From contig JAHBAQ020000068.1 in NCBI GenBank assembly GCA_018500045.2, positions 1 through 25,236 of the forward strand: a stretch of DNA of 25,236 bases. The letters are read 5' to 3'. Below are positions 8,269-15,845 of the stretch, in pieces. The stretch's first letter is position 1. Each line of letters begins with the position of its first letter. The translations under genes and the position numbers were made by a program. The notes beneath the pieces were generated by a model, which was given only the letters and a program-made list of their open reading frames with translations, searched no databases and was not told where the DNA came from. This DNA comes from Candidatus Shapirobacteria bacterium (GTDB lineage: Bacteria > Patescibacteriota > Microgenomatia > UBA12405).

Positions 8269-9074
8269 AAATTTTGACGTAAAGAATTAAGTTTTCCTTC
8301 TACTACATAAAGTTTATGATAAGAATCCAAACCACGCAATCTCCGGTCTTCCGCCTCAGCCACTGAAATTCTCTTATTACATTCCTGGTCACTATAAAAA
8401 TAAAAATTACAACCATGACTTTCATACTCCACTAGTGTTGCTAATGTCGTTTCTTTTAATTGGGCAATATTTTTTTCAAAAATAATTTTTGGAGAAAAAC
8501 CATTTCGTTCAAACATTTTTTCCAACACCTCCTTACCTGCCCTTCCGCTTAATACTAAAACTACACTTCCAAAAGGTTTTAATCTCTCTTTAGACTGAAT
8601 CAAAGCTCCCTCATTCAAACCCAAACCATAAATATTTAGGTCGGAACAGTACTGATCACAATCAAAATAACGGGCATAAGTATCTGCTGTCCCCAAAGAA
8701 ATTGTTGGTGGTTTACTCACCTGGGGTAAACACCCGCATATCAAATCAAAATCTTTTTCTTCACCCAAACCCGACAGTAAATCTGAAGTCATCAAAGATA
8801 TATCACAACTATTATTTGGAACTACTGCATCAATATTTCTACACGCCACCGGCAAAATTCTCTCATCAATATCTACGCCAACATATCTACTAACTCCACG
8901 TCTGATTAAGTCAATTCCTACAATTCCACTTCCCACTCCTAGTTCAACTACCTTTAAATTTTTGACATTAATCGTATTTAAACCGCTTAAAAATGTCTCC
9001 GTCCATACGTTCGGCTTAAAAGTAAAGTCCGGAATTTCCAGACCCTCTATAGAAATAGGCGATCTTTCACTCAC
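8265..9074 (-). CDS. SAM-dependent methyltransferase resembling the MMT N-terminal domain
   Basis: A class I methyltransferase of about 269 residues. Motif I is VVELGVGSGIVGIDL (about 42-56), motif II VGVDID, and the motif IV position reads DLICGCLPQVSKPP instead of NPPY. From memory, this IVGCxPQxxxP segment, the following YxLGLxxxA stretch, PFGxxxxxxxGRxG and LFERxGF closely follow the N-terminal catalytic domain of plant methionine S-methyltransferase, but here it stands alone. The substrate is therefore uncertain: methionine, another thioether or amino acid, or a protein. The start was chosen as GTG at 9074. The frame can reach a TTG at 9080, but that abuts the TATAAT box and cannot lie in its transcript, whereas the GTG lies 6 nt after it. 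The gene overlaps the next gene by 4 bp. Confidence 0.75.
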   Translation of the reverse strand: MSERSPISIEGLEIPDFTFKPNVWTETFLSGLNTINVKNLKVVELGVGSGIVGIDLIRRGVSRYVGVDIDERILPVACRNIDAVVPNNSCDISLMTSDLLSGLGEEKDFDLICGCLPQVSKPPTISLGTADTYARYFDCDQYCSDLNIYGLGLNEGALIQSKERLKPFGSVVLVLSGRAGKEVLEKMFERNGFSPKIIFEKNIAQLKETTLATLVEYESHGCNFYFYSDQECNKRISVAEAEDRRLRGLDSYHKLYVVEGKLNSLRQNL

Positions 9075-9080
9075 GCACAA

Positions 9081-9086
9081 ATTATA
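9081..9086 (-). promoter_or_regulatory. Extended -10 promoter of the methyltransferase operon
   Basis: The minus strand reads TGATATAAT (TGn plus perfect TATAAT), 6 nt before the GTG at 9074. The spacing predicts a leaderless message and decides the start codon of this gene. Confidence 0.65.
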
Positions 9087-9123
9087 TCACATCCACCGAA
9101 CCTTAGGGGAAAAATATTTCTGG

Positions 9124-9194
9124 AGCGGGTAAGGGGAATCGGACCCCTGCCTGAAGATTGGAAATCTTTAGTTCTACCACTAAACTATACCCGC
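9124..9194 (-). tRNA. tRNA-Gly (anticodon UCC)
   Basis: Acceptor GCGGGTA/TACCCGC, anticodon loop TTTCCAA with anticodon TCC, and T arm GGGTCCGATTCCC. It is last in the Leu-Pro-Gly unit. Confidence 0.92.
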
Positions 9195-9244
9195 AGATTT
9201 TTAAGTTACTTAAGTCGGACTTATCCGATGAAACTTTAATAAAG

Positions 9245-9318
9245 TCGGGGATACAGGAGTCGAACCTGCAACCTCATGGTCCCAAACCATGCACGCTAGC
9301 CAATTGCGCCAATCCCCG
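9245..9318 (-). tRNA. tRNA-Pro (anticodon UGG)
   Basis: Acceptor CGGGGAT/ATCCCCG, anticodon stem CATGG/CCATG with loop TTTGGGA, anticodon TGG, and T arm CAGGTTCGACTCCTG. It lies between tRNA-Leu(TAA) and tRNA-Gly(TCC). Confidence 0.94.
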
Positions 9319-9370
9319 TTTTACTTTAATGTCCTATTTTACCAAAAATAAGTTTATAAACTTATTTTAG

Positions 9371-9455
9371 TGCCGCAGGAGGGAATCGAACCCCCACGCT
9401 TGTTGAGAGCACAAGATTTTAAGTCTTGCGTGTATACCAGTTTCACCACTGCGGC
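9371..9455 (-). tRNA. tRNA-Leu (anticodon UAA)
   Basis: A class II tRNA. Acceptor GCCGCAG/CTGCGGC, anticodon stem CAAGA/TCTTG with loop CTTAAAA, anticodon TAA, a long variable arm (TGCTCTCAACAAGCG) and T arm GGGTTCGATTCCC. It is first in the unit, directly after the promoter at 9475-9470. Confidence 0.94.
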
Positions 9456-9469
9456 TCAAACGTGTTCAT

Positions 9470-9475
9470 ATTATA
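9470..9475 (-). promoter_or_regulatory. Extended -10 promoter for tRNA-Leu-Pro-Gly
   Basis: The minus strand reads TGTTATAAT, a TGn extended perfect -10 ending 14 nt before tRNA-Leu. It overlaps the edge of the tandem repeat whose other copies carry TGTTATAAA and TGGTATAAG at the same position. Confidence 0.6.
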
Positions 9476-9595
9476 ACAAGATATAGATAAAAATACACTC
9501 TAAAGCGTTACAAAAAACGAAAGTTTTTATAACAAGATACAAATAAAAAAACACATTAAAGCGTTAAAAGAATGTAAGTTCTTATACCAAGAAAT
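9473..9595. repeat. Tandem imperfect 55/56-bp repeat
   Basis: Two near-complete units begin at 9473 and 9529 (ATAACAAGATA...AAAGCGTTA...), and a third, partial and diverged one (ATACCAAGA) begins at 9584, giving periods of 56 and 55 bp. On the minus strand each unit boundary carries an extended -10-like string facing the tRNA-Leu gene. The units are AT-rich with a conserved GCGTTA core. No coding content is seen. The rest of the 9456-9661 gap leads into the purM start. Confidence 0.65.
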
Positions 9596-9661
9596 CAAAA
9601 AATTCTTACAAGAAAATTAATAATCCTTTTCGTTCGTATTTGTGTTAAATTCATTCTATAA

Positions 9662-10768
9662 ATGACTAATAAACCAACCGACTATTCTTCTTCCGGCGTT
9701 GATTATTCCAAAATGGATCCAGTAAAAGTTTTTGCCCAACAACAAGCTGCCGATACTGCTTCAAACTTAAACCGTTTTAATATGACAGAAATATCCCAAA
9801 GTAGGGGAGAATCAGCCTATGTTTGGGATGAAGGTGATTCTTATCGAGCCTTCGTTATCGAAGGTCTTGGCACTAAAAATCTTGTCGCTGATGCTACTCG
9901 AAAAATTACCGGCAAAACTTATTACAATCAAATTGCTCAAGACACTGTCGCTATGATAGTTAACGACTTGGTTACTGTTGGAGCCAAACCAATGGTCGTC
10001 AATGCCTACTTTGGTATTGGTAGTTCTGATTGGCTTTCTGACGAAACCAGATACAAAGATCTAATTATCGGTTGGAAAAATGCTTGTAACCTTTCCGGAG
10101 CTGTTTATGGCGGTGGCGAAACTCCCACCCTCAAAGGAATTATTAATCCCCAAACTATTGACTTAGCCGGATCAGCCATTGGTATTATCAACCCAAAAGA
10201 TAAACTTATTACTCAAAGTAAACTCCAAGACAAAGATTCTATTTTATTAATCGAAAGTAGTGGTATTCACGCTAATGGTTTGTCTTTGGCCAGAACCATC
10301 GCCGACAATCATCCCAACGGATATTCGGCCAAACTTTCAGATGGCTCTCTTTATGGCGAAGCCCTTCTTGCACCCACCCATATTTACGCCAAAGTGATTG
10401 AAAATTTACAAAATCAAAATATTAATCTTCACTATATTGCCAACATTACTGGTCACGGTTGGCGCAAACTTATGCGGGCTAATAAAGAATTTACTTACCT
10501 TATTAATAACATTCCCCAACCTCAACCTGTTTTCGATTTTATCCAACAACAGGGACATATTAGTGATACCGAAATGTATGGTAATTTCAATATGGGTGTT
10601 GGGTATGCTTTGTTTCTGCCCACCACTCAAGTTGAATTAGCCCAAAAAATTATTTCTCAATCTGGGTTTACCTCCACCCACGCCGGCCATATCGAATCCG
10701 GTCCCAAAAAAGTCATTATTGAACCAAAAAATATCATTTTTGAATCAAACACCCTCCAAGTCCGCTAA
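9662..10768 (+). CDS. purM: Phosphoribosylformylglycinamidine cyclo-ligase (AIR synthetase)
   Basis: ATP-dependent ring closure of FGAM to AIR, step five of purine synthesis. It has 368 residues, close to PurM (about 345). Visible features are the N-terminal DYSSSGVDY strand, GLGTKNLVA (about 69-77), the ATP/metal region DTVAMIVNDLVTVGAKPMVV (94-113), GGGETPTLKG (149-158), SSGIHANGLSLAR (198-210), TGHGW and EMYGNFNMGVGYAL near the C-terminus. The usual TGGG-xxxNLPR motif is altered (TGHGWRKLMR), so it is a diverged PurM. It could be a related PurM-superfamily ATPase, though the first motifs favour PurM. There is no Shine-Dalgarno sequence; AT-rich CTATAA and TTAAAT boxes lie within 20 nt of the ATG. 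It is convergent with, and overlaps by 4 bp, the EEP gene. Confidence 0.85.
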   Translation: MTNKPTDYSSSGVDYSKMDPVKVFAQQQAADTASNLNRFNMTEISQSRGESAYVWDEGDSYRAFVIEGLGTKNLVADATRKITGKTYYNQIAQDTVAMIVNDLVTVGAKPMVVNAYFGIGSSDWLSDETRYKDLIIGWKNACNLSGAVYGGGETPTLKGIINPQTIDLAGSAIGIINPKDKLITQSKLQDKDSILLIESSGIHANGLSLARTIADNHPNGYSAKLSDGSLYGEALLAPTHIYAKVIENLQNQNINLHYIANITGHGWRKLMRANKEFTYLINNIPQPQPVFDFIQQQGHISDTEMYGNFNMGVGYALFLPTTQVELAQKIISQSGFTSTHAGHIESGPKKVIIEPKNIIFESNTLQVR

Positions 10769-11544
10769 AGTTCCAAATTAGCCTTAACCGGGAAATGATC
10801 TGAAATTTTTTCAAACAACTCTCCAGTAATCACCTCAAAATTTCTACATTCAAAGTTTCCTCTGTAAAAAATGTAATCCAGCCTTGCCAAAGCTCCATCA
10901 GTTTTTATTGGAAATAATTTTGTTGGTACCGTTTTAAATCTCAACGAATTAGTGTCACTAAATCCATTTTGTTTAATCAAAGAAATTACTTCACCTCGCG
11001 ACATTTCTTTAAAAACCATATCTAAAATATTCCCTAATATAGGTATTTTTGTTTTATCGTCCATATCCATCGTATTTAAATCACCCATAAAAACTGTTGG
11101 TTTATCACTCATTAAATCCAATAAACTTTTCATTTGTTTTAGTCTAGTATCTTCACTCACATCATCCAGATAAACCGAAAATATATCCACCAAATTACCA
11201 CCAACTTTTAATTCTGTTTTTATTGCATTTCGATTAAACAGTCTCACTTGACTAAAATTAGCTACTTCCAGATTTGTCATTACTGTAATTCCATTATCGT
11301 GTCCTTTTTCTATTAATCTTTCGTCATCAAGTTTCACCATAAAAACATTTTTATAACCAAACATTTCTTGCAAATCCGCTCTGGTAAAAACTTCTATCCA
11401 TCTGTAAGTATCTATCAAACTCACAAAATCAGTTTTTTGTTCAGCCAATATTTCTTTCAACAAATCAATTCTCTGAGGCACATTCGCCGTATCACCATAA
11501 TCACTAAATCCGCCGCTCATTATATTGTAAGATAAAAACTCCAT
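10765..11544 (-). CDS. Endonuclease/exonuclease/phosphatase (EEP) family protein
   Basis: About 259 residues with the EEP (DNase I-like) layout: N-terminal FLSYNIMSGG supplying the conserved Asn, central FMGDLNTMDMDD (GDxN), LARLDYIFYR and C-terminal KISDHFPV (SDH). By family it is a divalent-metal phosphodiesterase or phosphatase acting on nucleic acid, sugar phosphates or lipids; the substrate cannot be deduced. I chose the ATG at 11544 over the one at 11550. A TAAAAT -10 at 11556-11551 lies exactly 6 nt before it, and the shorter start matches where the EEP fold begins. There is no signal peptide, so it is presumably cytoplasmic. It is divergent from tgt, with a compact shared promoter region. 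Confidence 0.82.
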   Translation of the reverse strand: MEFLSYNIMSGGFSDYGDTANVPQRIDLLKEILAEQKTDFVSLIDTYRWIEVFTRADLQEMFGYKNVFMVKLDDERLIEKGHDNGITVMTNLEVANFSQVRLFNRNAIKTELKVGGNLVDIFSVYLDDVSEDTRLKQMKSLLDLMSDKPTVFMGDLNTMDMDDKTKIPILGNILDMVFKEMSRGEVISLIKQNGFSDTNSLRFKTVPTKLFPIKTDGALARLDYIFYRGNFECRNFEVITGELFEKISDHFPVKANLEL

Positions 11545-11550
11545 AACCAT

Positions 11551-12687
<1,137 letters not shown>

Positions 12688-12695
12688 TTTAAAAT

Positions 12696-13568
12696 ATGTC
12701 AAAAATAATTTTAGTTACCGGCGGTGCCGGACATGTTGGTTCTCACGTTATCGAAGAGTTAGCTAAAGATCAGGATAATAAAATCATTTCTCTTGATAAT
12801 TATTTTAACGGCAATCAAGCTAATCATATCGAAGGTGTCGAATATCGTACTGGTCACACCAAAGATATTGATAAATTAATTCCCGAAACTCCAGACATTG
12901 TTTACCATCTCGGTGAATACGCTCGTATTTCTCCATCAATCACCGAACCTCAAAAAGTTTACGATATGAATACTCTTGGTACTTTTGCTGTAGTTGAATT
13001 TTGTCACCAACGCCAAGTTGGTAAATTAGTTTATGCTGCCTCTAGTACAAAATTTGCTAGTGATGGCCAAGAACGTTTTGCCAACCCCTACTCTTTTACC
13101 AAAGCCAACAATGTTGACCTAATTAATTGTTATGGTCGTTGGTACAATTTACCCTATGCTATTTGTTATTTTTATAATGCCTTCGGTCCCCGAGAAAATG
13201 GTATTGGTAAGTATGCCACTCTCATTGCCAAATTTGAACAAAGCTACTTAAACAACGAACCTCTCACTGTCGTTAAACCCGGCACTCAAAAAAGAAATTT
13301 TACTTACGTCAAAGACTTGGCTCACGGTATGATTCTTGCTGGAGAAAAGGGGATTGGTGATGGTTATACTCTCAGCAATCAAAAAGAATATTCCGTTCTC
13401 GAAATTGCCCAAGCTTTTGGCGGTCAAATAGAAATGATTGAGGGCCAACCAGGCCGAACCGAATCCGGCAATGCTCCCGATAAAGCCCGCACCGAACTTG
13501 GTTGGGAAACCACTCTGGATATTATGGACTACATCAAAAACTTCATTTCCTCTCATCCAAAAAAATAA
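12696..13568 (+). CDS. NAD-dependent epimerase/dehydratase (extended SDR, GalE-like)
   Basis: A 290-residue extended short-chain dehydrogenase. N-terminal NAD-binding TGGAGHVGSH (8-17), then LDNYFNGN, VYHLGEYARI, the Ser region YAASSTKFAS, the catalytic YxxxK in NPYSFTKANN, and NAFGPRE. These are typical of UDP-sugar 4-epimerases and related nucleotide-sugar enzymes. The C-terminal part GNAPDKARTELGWETTLDI follows the GalE-family pattern. It likely makes a UDP-sugar for envelope glycans; the exact sugar is undetermined. It lies 8 nt after tgt without a Shine-Dalgarno sequence, so probably in one operon. A membrane glycosyltransferase and a secreted glycosidase elsewhere in the window fit a surface-polysaccharide role. 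Confidence 0.85.
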   Translation: MSKIILVTGGAGHVGSHVIEELAKDQDNKIISLDNYFNGNQANHIEGVEYRTGHTKDIDKLIPETPDIVYHLGEYARISPSITEPQKVYDMNTLGTFAVVEFCHQRQVGKLVYAASSTKFASDGQERFANPYSFTKANNVDLINCYGRWYNLPYAICYFYNAFGPRENGIGKYATLIAKFEQSYLNNEPLTVVKPGTQKRNFTYVKDLAHGMILAGEKGIGDGYTLSNQKEYSVLEIAQAFGGQIEMIEGQPGRTESGNAPDKARTELGWETTLDIMDYIKNFISSHPKK

Positions 13569-13583
13569 GTTGATAATTTTTGA

Positions 13584-13589
13584 TATACT
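13584..13589 (+). promoter_or_regulatory. Extended -10 upstream of the mtaB-like gene
   Basis: TGATATACT (TGn plus TATACT). Transcription would begin near 13596, giving an unusually long leader for this window, about 80 nt, that contains the 13602-13636 hairpin. Confidence 0.45.
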
Positions 13590-13601
13590 TTGATAGTTAT
13601 T

Positions 13602-13636
13602 TTAATTAGCAATCAATCAACTTAACTGCTAATTAA
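13602..13636 (+). terminator. Perfect 10-bp inverted repeat, terminator or leader hairpin
   Basis: TTAATTAGCA at 13602-13611 and TGCTAATTAA at 13627-13636 are exact complements around a 15-nt loop, with TTTTT starting at 13643. It could terminate the tgt-epimerase transcript or act as a leader structure for the mtaB-like gene. The stem is AT-rich, so a weak terminator. Confidence 0.45.
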
Positions 13637-13675
13637 TAATTAGTTTTTAATTTTACCTATATTTAGGCAAAATTT

Positions 13676-14731
13676 ATGAATAATTCTAAAAAAACTTTCT
13701 TATCAGTTAATTTTGGTTGTCGCGTCAATATGGCTGAGACTAATCAATGGTCTCAAACTCTTATTGATCAAGGACTAACCCCTTCAAAAGAATCACCCGA
13801 CATTATTTTAGTGAATACTTGTGCCATTACCAAAAAAGGCGAGAAAGAGTCAATCAATAAAATTAAATTTCTTAGTCATCAATATCCCCAAGCCCAAATT
13901 TACGTCACCGGTTGTGCTGATTTCGACAAGATCAAAAATTTACCCAATACTACTCTCTTTAAAAACAATCAAAAAGAAGATTTACTTAATCATCTTAAAT
14001 CTCTTTATACTCCAGAAATCAAAGACAAATTCAGCCACACCCATCGCTACCTTCTCAAAGTTCAATCTGGTTGCACTCAATTCTGCTCTTACTGTATCGT
14101 CCCTTTCAAAAGAGATTATTTATGGTCTCTATCCATTAACGATGCCGTCAACACTGTCAAACAAGCCGCCAACAACAATTATAAAGAAGTAATTATTACT
14201 GGAGTCAATTTGGATCAATATCAACCGGGTTTTTCCACTTTAGTCGAAACCTTACTAAAAAAAACCAATATTCAGCTAATTAGTTTTGGTTCTATTCCTA
14301 TCAATTGTATTGATAAGAAATTTATAGAATTGCTCAAAAAATATTCCTCTCGTATTCAAAATTTTCTTCACATTCCAATTCAGTCTGGTTCCAACAAAAT
14401 CCTTTCCCTTATGAACCGCCCCTACACCAAGTCAGATATTTTAGAAAAATTTAATAAAATTAAAAAAATAATTCCCCGCCCTGTCAAGGGAGGGGCGAGG
14501 GGAGGGTTTCTCTTTGGTACTGATATCATTGTCGGTTTCCCTAATGAAACCGATCAAGATTTTCAGGAAACTTTAGACCTTTGCCAACAAATCGGCTTTT
14601 CTAAAATTCATACTTTCCCATTCTCACCCAGGCCAAACACCAAAGCCAGAATTATTTTTGAAAATTCTCCCAAAATTTCTAAAGAAATTATCAAATCTCG
14701 CTCTCAACAAATCCGTTCAATTCAAGTTTAA
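13676..14731 (+). CDS. MtaB-like tRNA methylthiotransferase (radical SAM), no TRAM domain
   Basis: Probable maturation of t6A37 to ms2t6A37 in tRNA. It has 351 residues. The N-terminal UPF0004 domain has cysteines C15 (FGCRVN), C49 (NTCAIT) and C80 (TGCAD). The radical SAM cluster is C133-x3-C137-x2-C140 (CTQFCSYC). LHIPIQSGSN and IIVGFPNET complete the family pattern. The FGCRVN and NTCAIT wording favours MtaB over MiaB or RimO. The chain ends about 90 residues early, just after the radical SAM barrel, with no C-terminal TRAM RNA-binding domain. Residues about 268-279 (RPVKGGARGGFL) are an extra segment encoded by GC-rich DNA unlike its surroundings. Its stop is 1 nt from the stop of the convergent DRG gene. 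Confidence 0.85.
   Translation: MNNSKKTFLSVNFGCRVNMAETNQWSQTLIDQGLTPSKESPDIILVNTCAITKKGEKESINKIKFLSHQYPQAQIYVTGCADFDKIKNLPNTTLFKNNQKEDLLNHLKSLYTPEIKDKFSHTHRYLLKVQSGCTQFCSYCIVPFKRDYLWSLSINDAVNTVKQAANNNYKEVIITGVNLDQYQPGFSTLVETLLKKTNIQLISFGSIPINCIDKKFIELLKKYSSRIQNFLHIPIQSGSNKILSLMNRPYTKSDILEKFNKIKKIIPRPVKGGARGGFLFGTDIIVGFPNETDQDFQETLDLCQQIGFSKIHTFPFSPRPNTKARIIFENSPKISKEIIKSRSQQIRSIQV
14474..14509 (+). repeat. GC-rich in-frame insertion in the mtaB-like gene
   Basis: A 36-bp G/C block, almost the only one in this AT-rich gene. It folds as CCCC-G-CCCT, loop GTCA, AGGG-A-GGGG (14474-14495). It encodes about 11-12 residues between the KKIIP and TDIIVGFP segments that are normally close together in the family. 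It resembles a small palindromic dispersed repeat that entered in frame. Confidence 0.6.
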
Positions 14732-14732
14732 T

Positions 14733-15827
14733 CTATCTTCCAAAATATACTTCCATCTCATCAAATACTTGAAACTTAAACGACACTTCTTGTCCTGGAA
14801 AACGTGCCCCCTTACCCCAAATATAAGCTTTACTAATATCATCCCTCATTTGATTAGAAATTCTTTTCAAAACACCATCGAGAGTCGCTGTATTTTTTAT
14901 AATTAAAGGTTCTTGTTTATCTGCTTCGGCTGTTCTATCTTTCTTTAAATAAACTCTCACTAATCCCAACCCTTGCCAAATTCTTTCCTTAAATTCTTCC
15001 AAACCCAATTCCTGATCAACACACATTTTCAAAACCTTCTCTGGAATCTTTTTTAAATCAGCCGATTTTGCCAAATCCATTTTTGTCACAATTTCTACTG
15101 CTGGCATATATTTTCTGGTTTTTACTAAACCATCAATCAATCTGTCTATACTGTCAATTTTTTCTCCAAATTGAATTATGGCATTACCCAAACCCATCTC
15201 TTCAGCCACATCTATCACTGTTTCTTTATCAAAAGAATAATAAGGATCAATCACTTGTATTGCCCCTTTATAGGTTTTATGAACCAAAATTTTTGGTGGT
15301 CTCATATTTAACCGAATTCCAGCATTATAAAGTTCCCGACTTACTACATTCAACCAATTGGCACGTTGAACATCGGTCATCAAAACTACCAAATCAGAAG
15401 CTCTAATTACTGAAATAACTTTTCGACCAAAACCCTTATTTCCCGCTGCACCCTCAATAATCCCTGGTAAATCCAAAATCTGAATTTTAACTCCCTTATA
15501 TTCCATCATTCCCGGCACCACACCTAGAGTAGTGAAATCATAATTTCCCACTTTTGATTCTGCATTGGTTACTTTATTCAATAAAGTCGATTTACCTACA
15601 CTTGGTAAGCCCACTAATACCACTGACGCATCACCAGAATGCTTTATTGCATAGCCGACCCCACCGCCACCACCTTTATTCATTGGACCCTCAAGTTCAT
15701 CTTTAAGTTTGGCTAATTTCGCCTTTAATACCCCATGGTGATGTTCACTCGATTTATCGTACGGTGTATCTCGAATTTCTTTCTCAACTCGAGATATTTG
15801 CATTTTAATAATTTCTTCTTTAGTCAT
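14733..15827 (-). CDS. DRG-family GTPase (OBG superfamily) with TGS domain
   Basis: A 364-residue GTPase. The N-terminal helical region (EKEIRDTPYDKSSEHHHGVLKAKLAKL, 15-41) is the DRG-type leader. G1 is GLPSVGKST (73-81), G2 region FTTLGVVPG, G3 DLPGIIEGAA (119-128), and G4 TKMD (248-251, with T instead of the usual N). A C-terminal TGS-like domain spans about 290-364 (VRVYLKK...AYIWGKGARFPGQEV). This is the order of eukaryotic and archaeal DRG proteins (EYHLGLLKAKLAK, GFPSVGKST, DLPGIIEGA), not that of bacterial Obg. DRGs bind ribosomes, so a translation role is likely. It is divergent from the glycosidase gene with overlapping -10 boxes. Family call is strong; function in a bacterium is inference. 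Confidence 0.9.
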   Translation of the reverse strand: MTKEEIIKMQISRVEKEIRDTPYDKSSEHHHGVLKAKLAKLKDELEGPMNKGGGGGVGYAIKHSGDASVVLVGLPSVGKSTLLNKVTNAESKVGNYDFTTLGVVPGMMEYKGVKIQILDLPGIIEGAAGNKGFGRKVISVIRASDLVVLMTDVQRANWLNVVSRELYNAGIRLNMRPPKILVHKTYKGAIQVIDPYYSFDKETVIDVAEEMGLGNAIIQFGEKIDSIDRLIDGLVKTRKYMPAVEIVTKMDLAKSADLKKIPEKVLKMCVDQELGLEEFKERIWQGLGLVRVYLKKDRTAEADKQEPLIIKNTATLDGVLKRISNQMRDDISKAYIWGKGARFPGQEVSFKFQVFDEMEVYFGR

Positions 15828-15831
15828 TTGC

Positions 15832-15841
15832 TAGAATTAAA
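15832..15841. promoter_or_regulatory. Overlapping divergent -10 boxes (DRG / glycosidase)
   Basis: Plus strand: TGCTAGAAT (TGn plus TAGAAT, 15832-15837), 8 nt before a TTG at 15846. Minus strand: TTTAAT (15841-15836), 8 nt before the DRG ATG at 15827. The two hexamers share two bases, so one polymerase at a time could use the site. Both predict leaderless messages. Confidence 0.5.
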
Positions 15842-15845
15842 TACT

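Noticed and set aside
9473..9595. CRISPR array
   Set aside because: Only two to three adjacent diverged units with no spacers and no cas genes; better described as a tandem duplication.
10398..10640. Small ORFs overlapping purM on both strands
   Set aside because: They lie within a well-supported gene in other frames and have no protein-like features or start signals.
15735..15845. Longer glycosidase N-terminus from the ATG at 15735
   Set aside because: It lies inside the DRG gene on the other strand and places non-signal sequence before an obvious signal peptide; the TTG at 15846 fits the promoter and the peptide.
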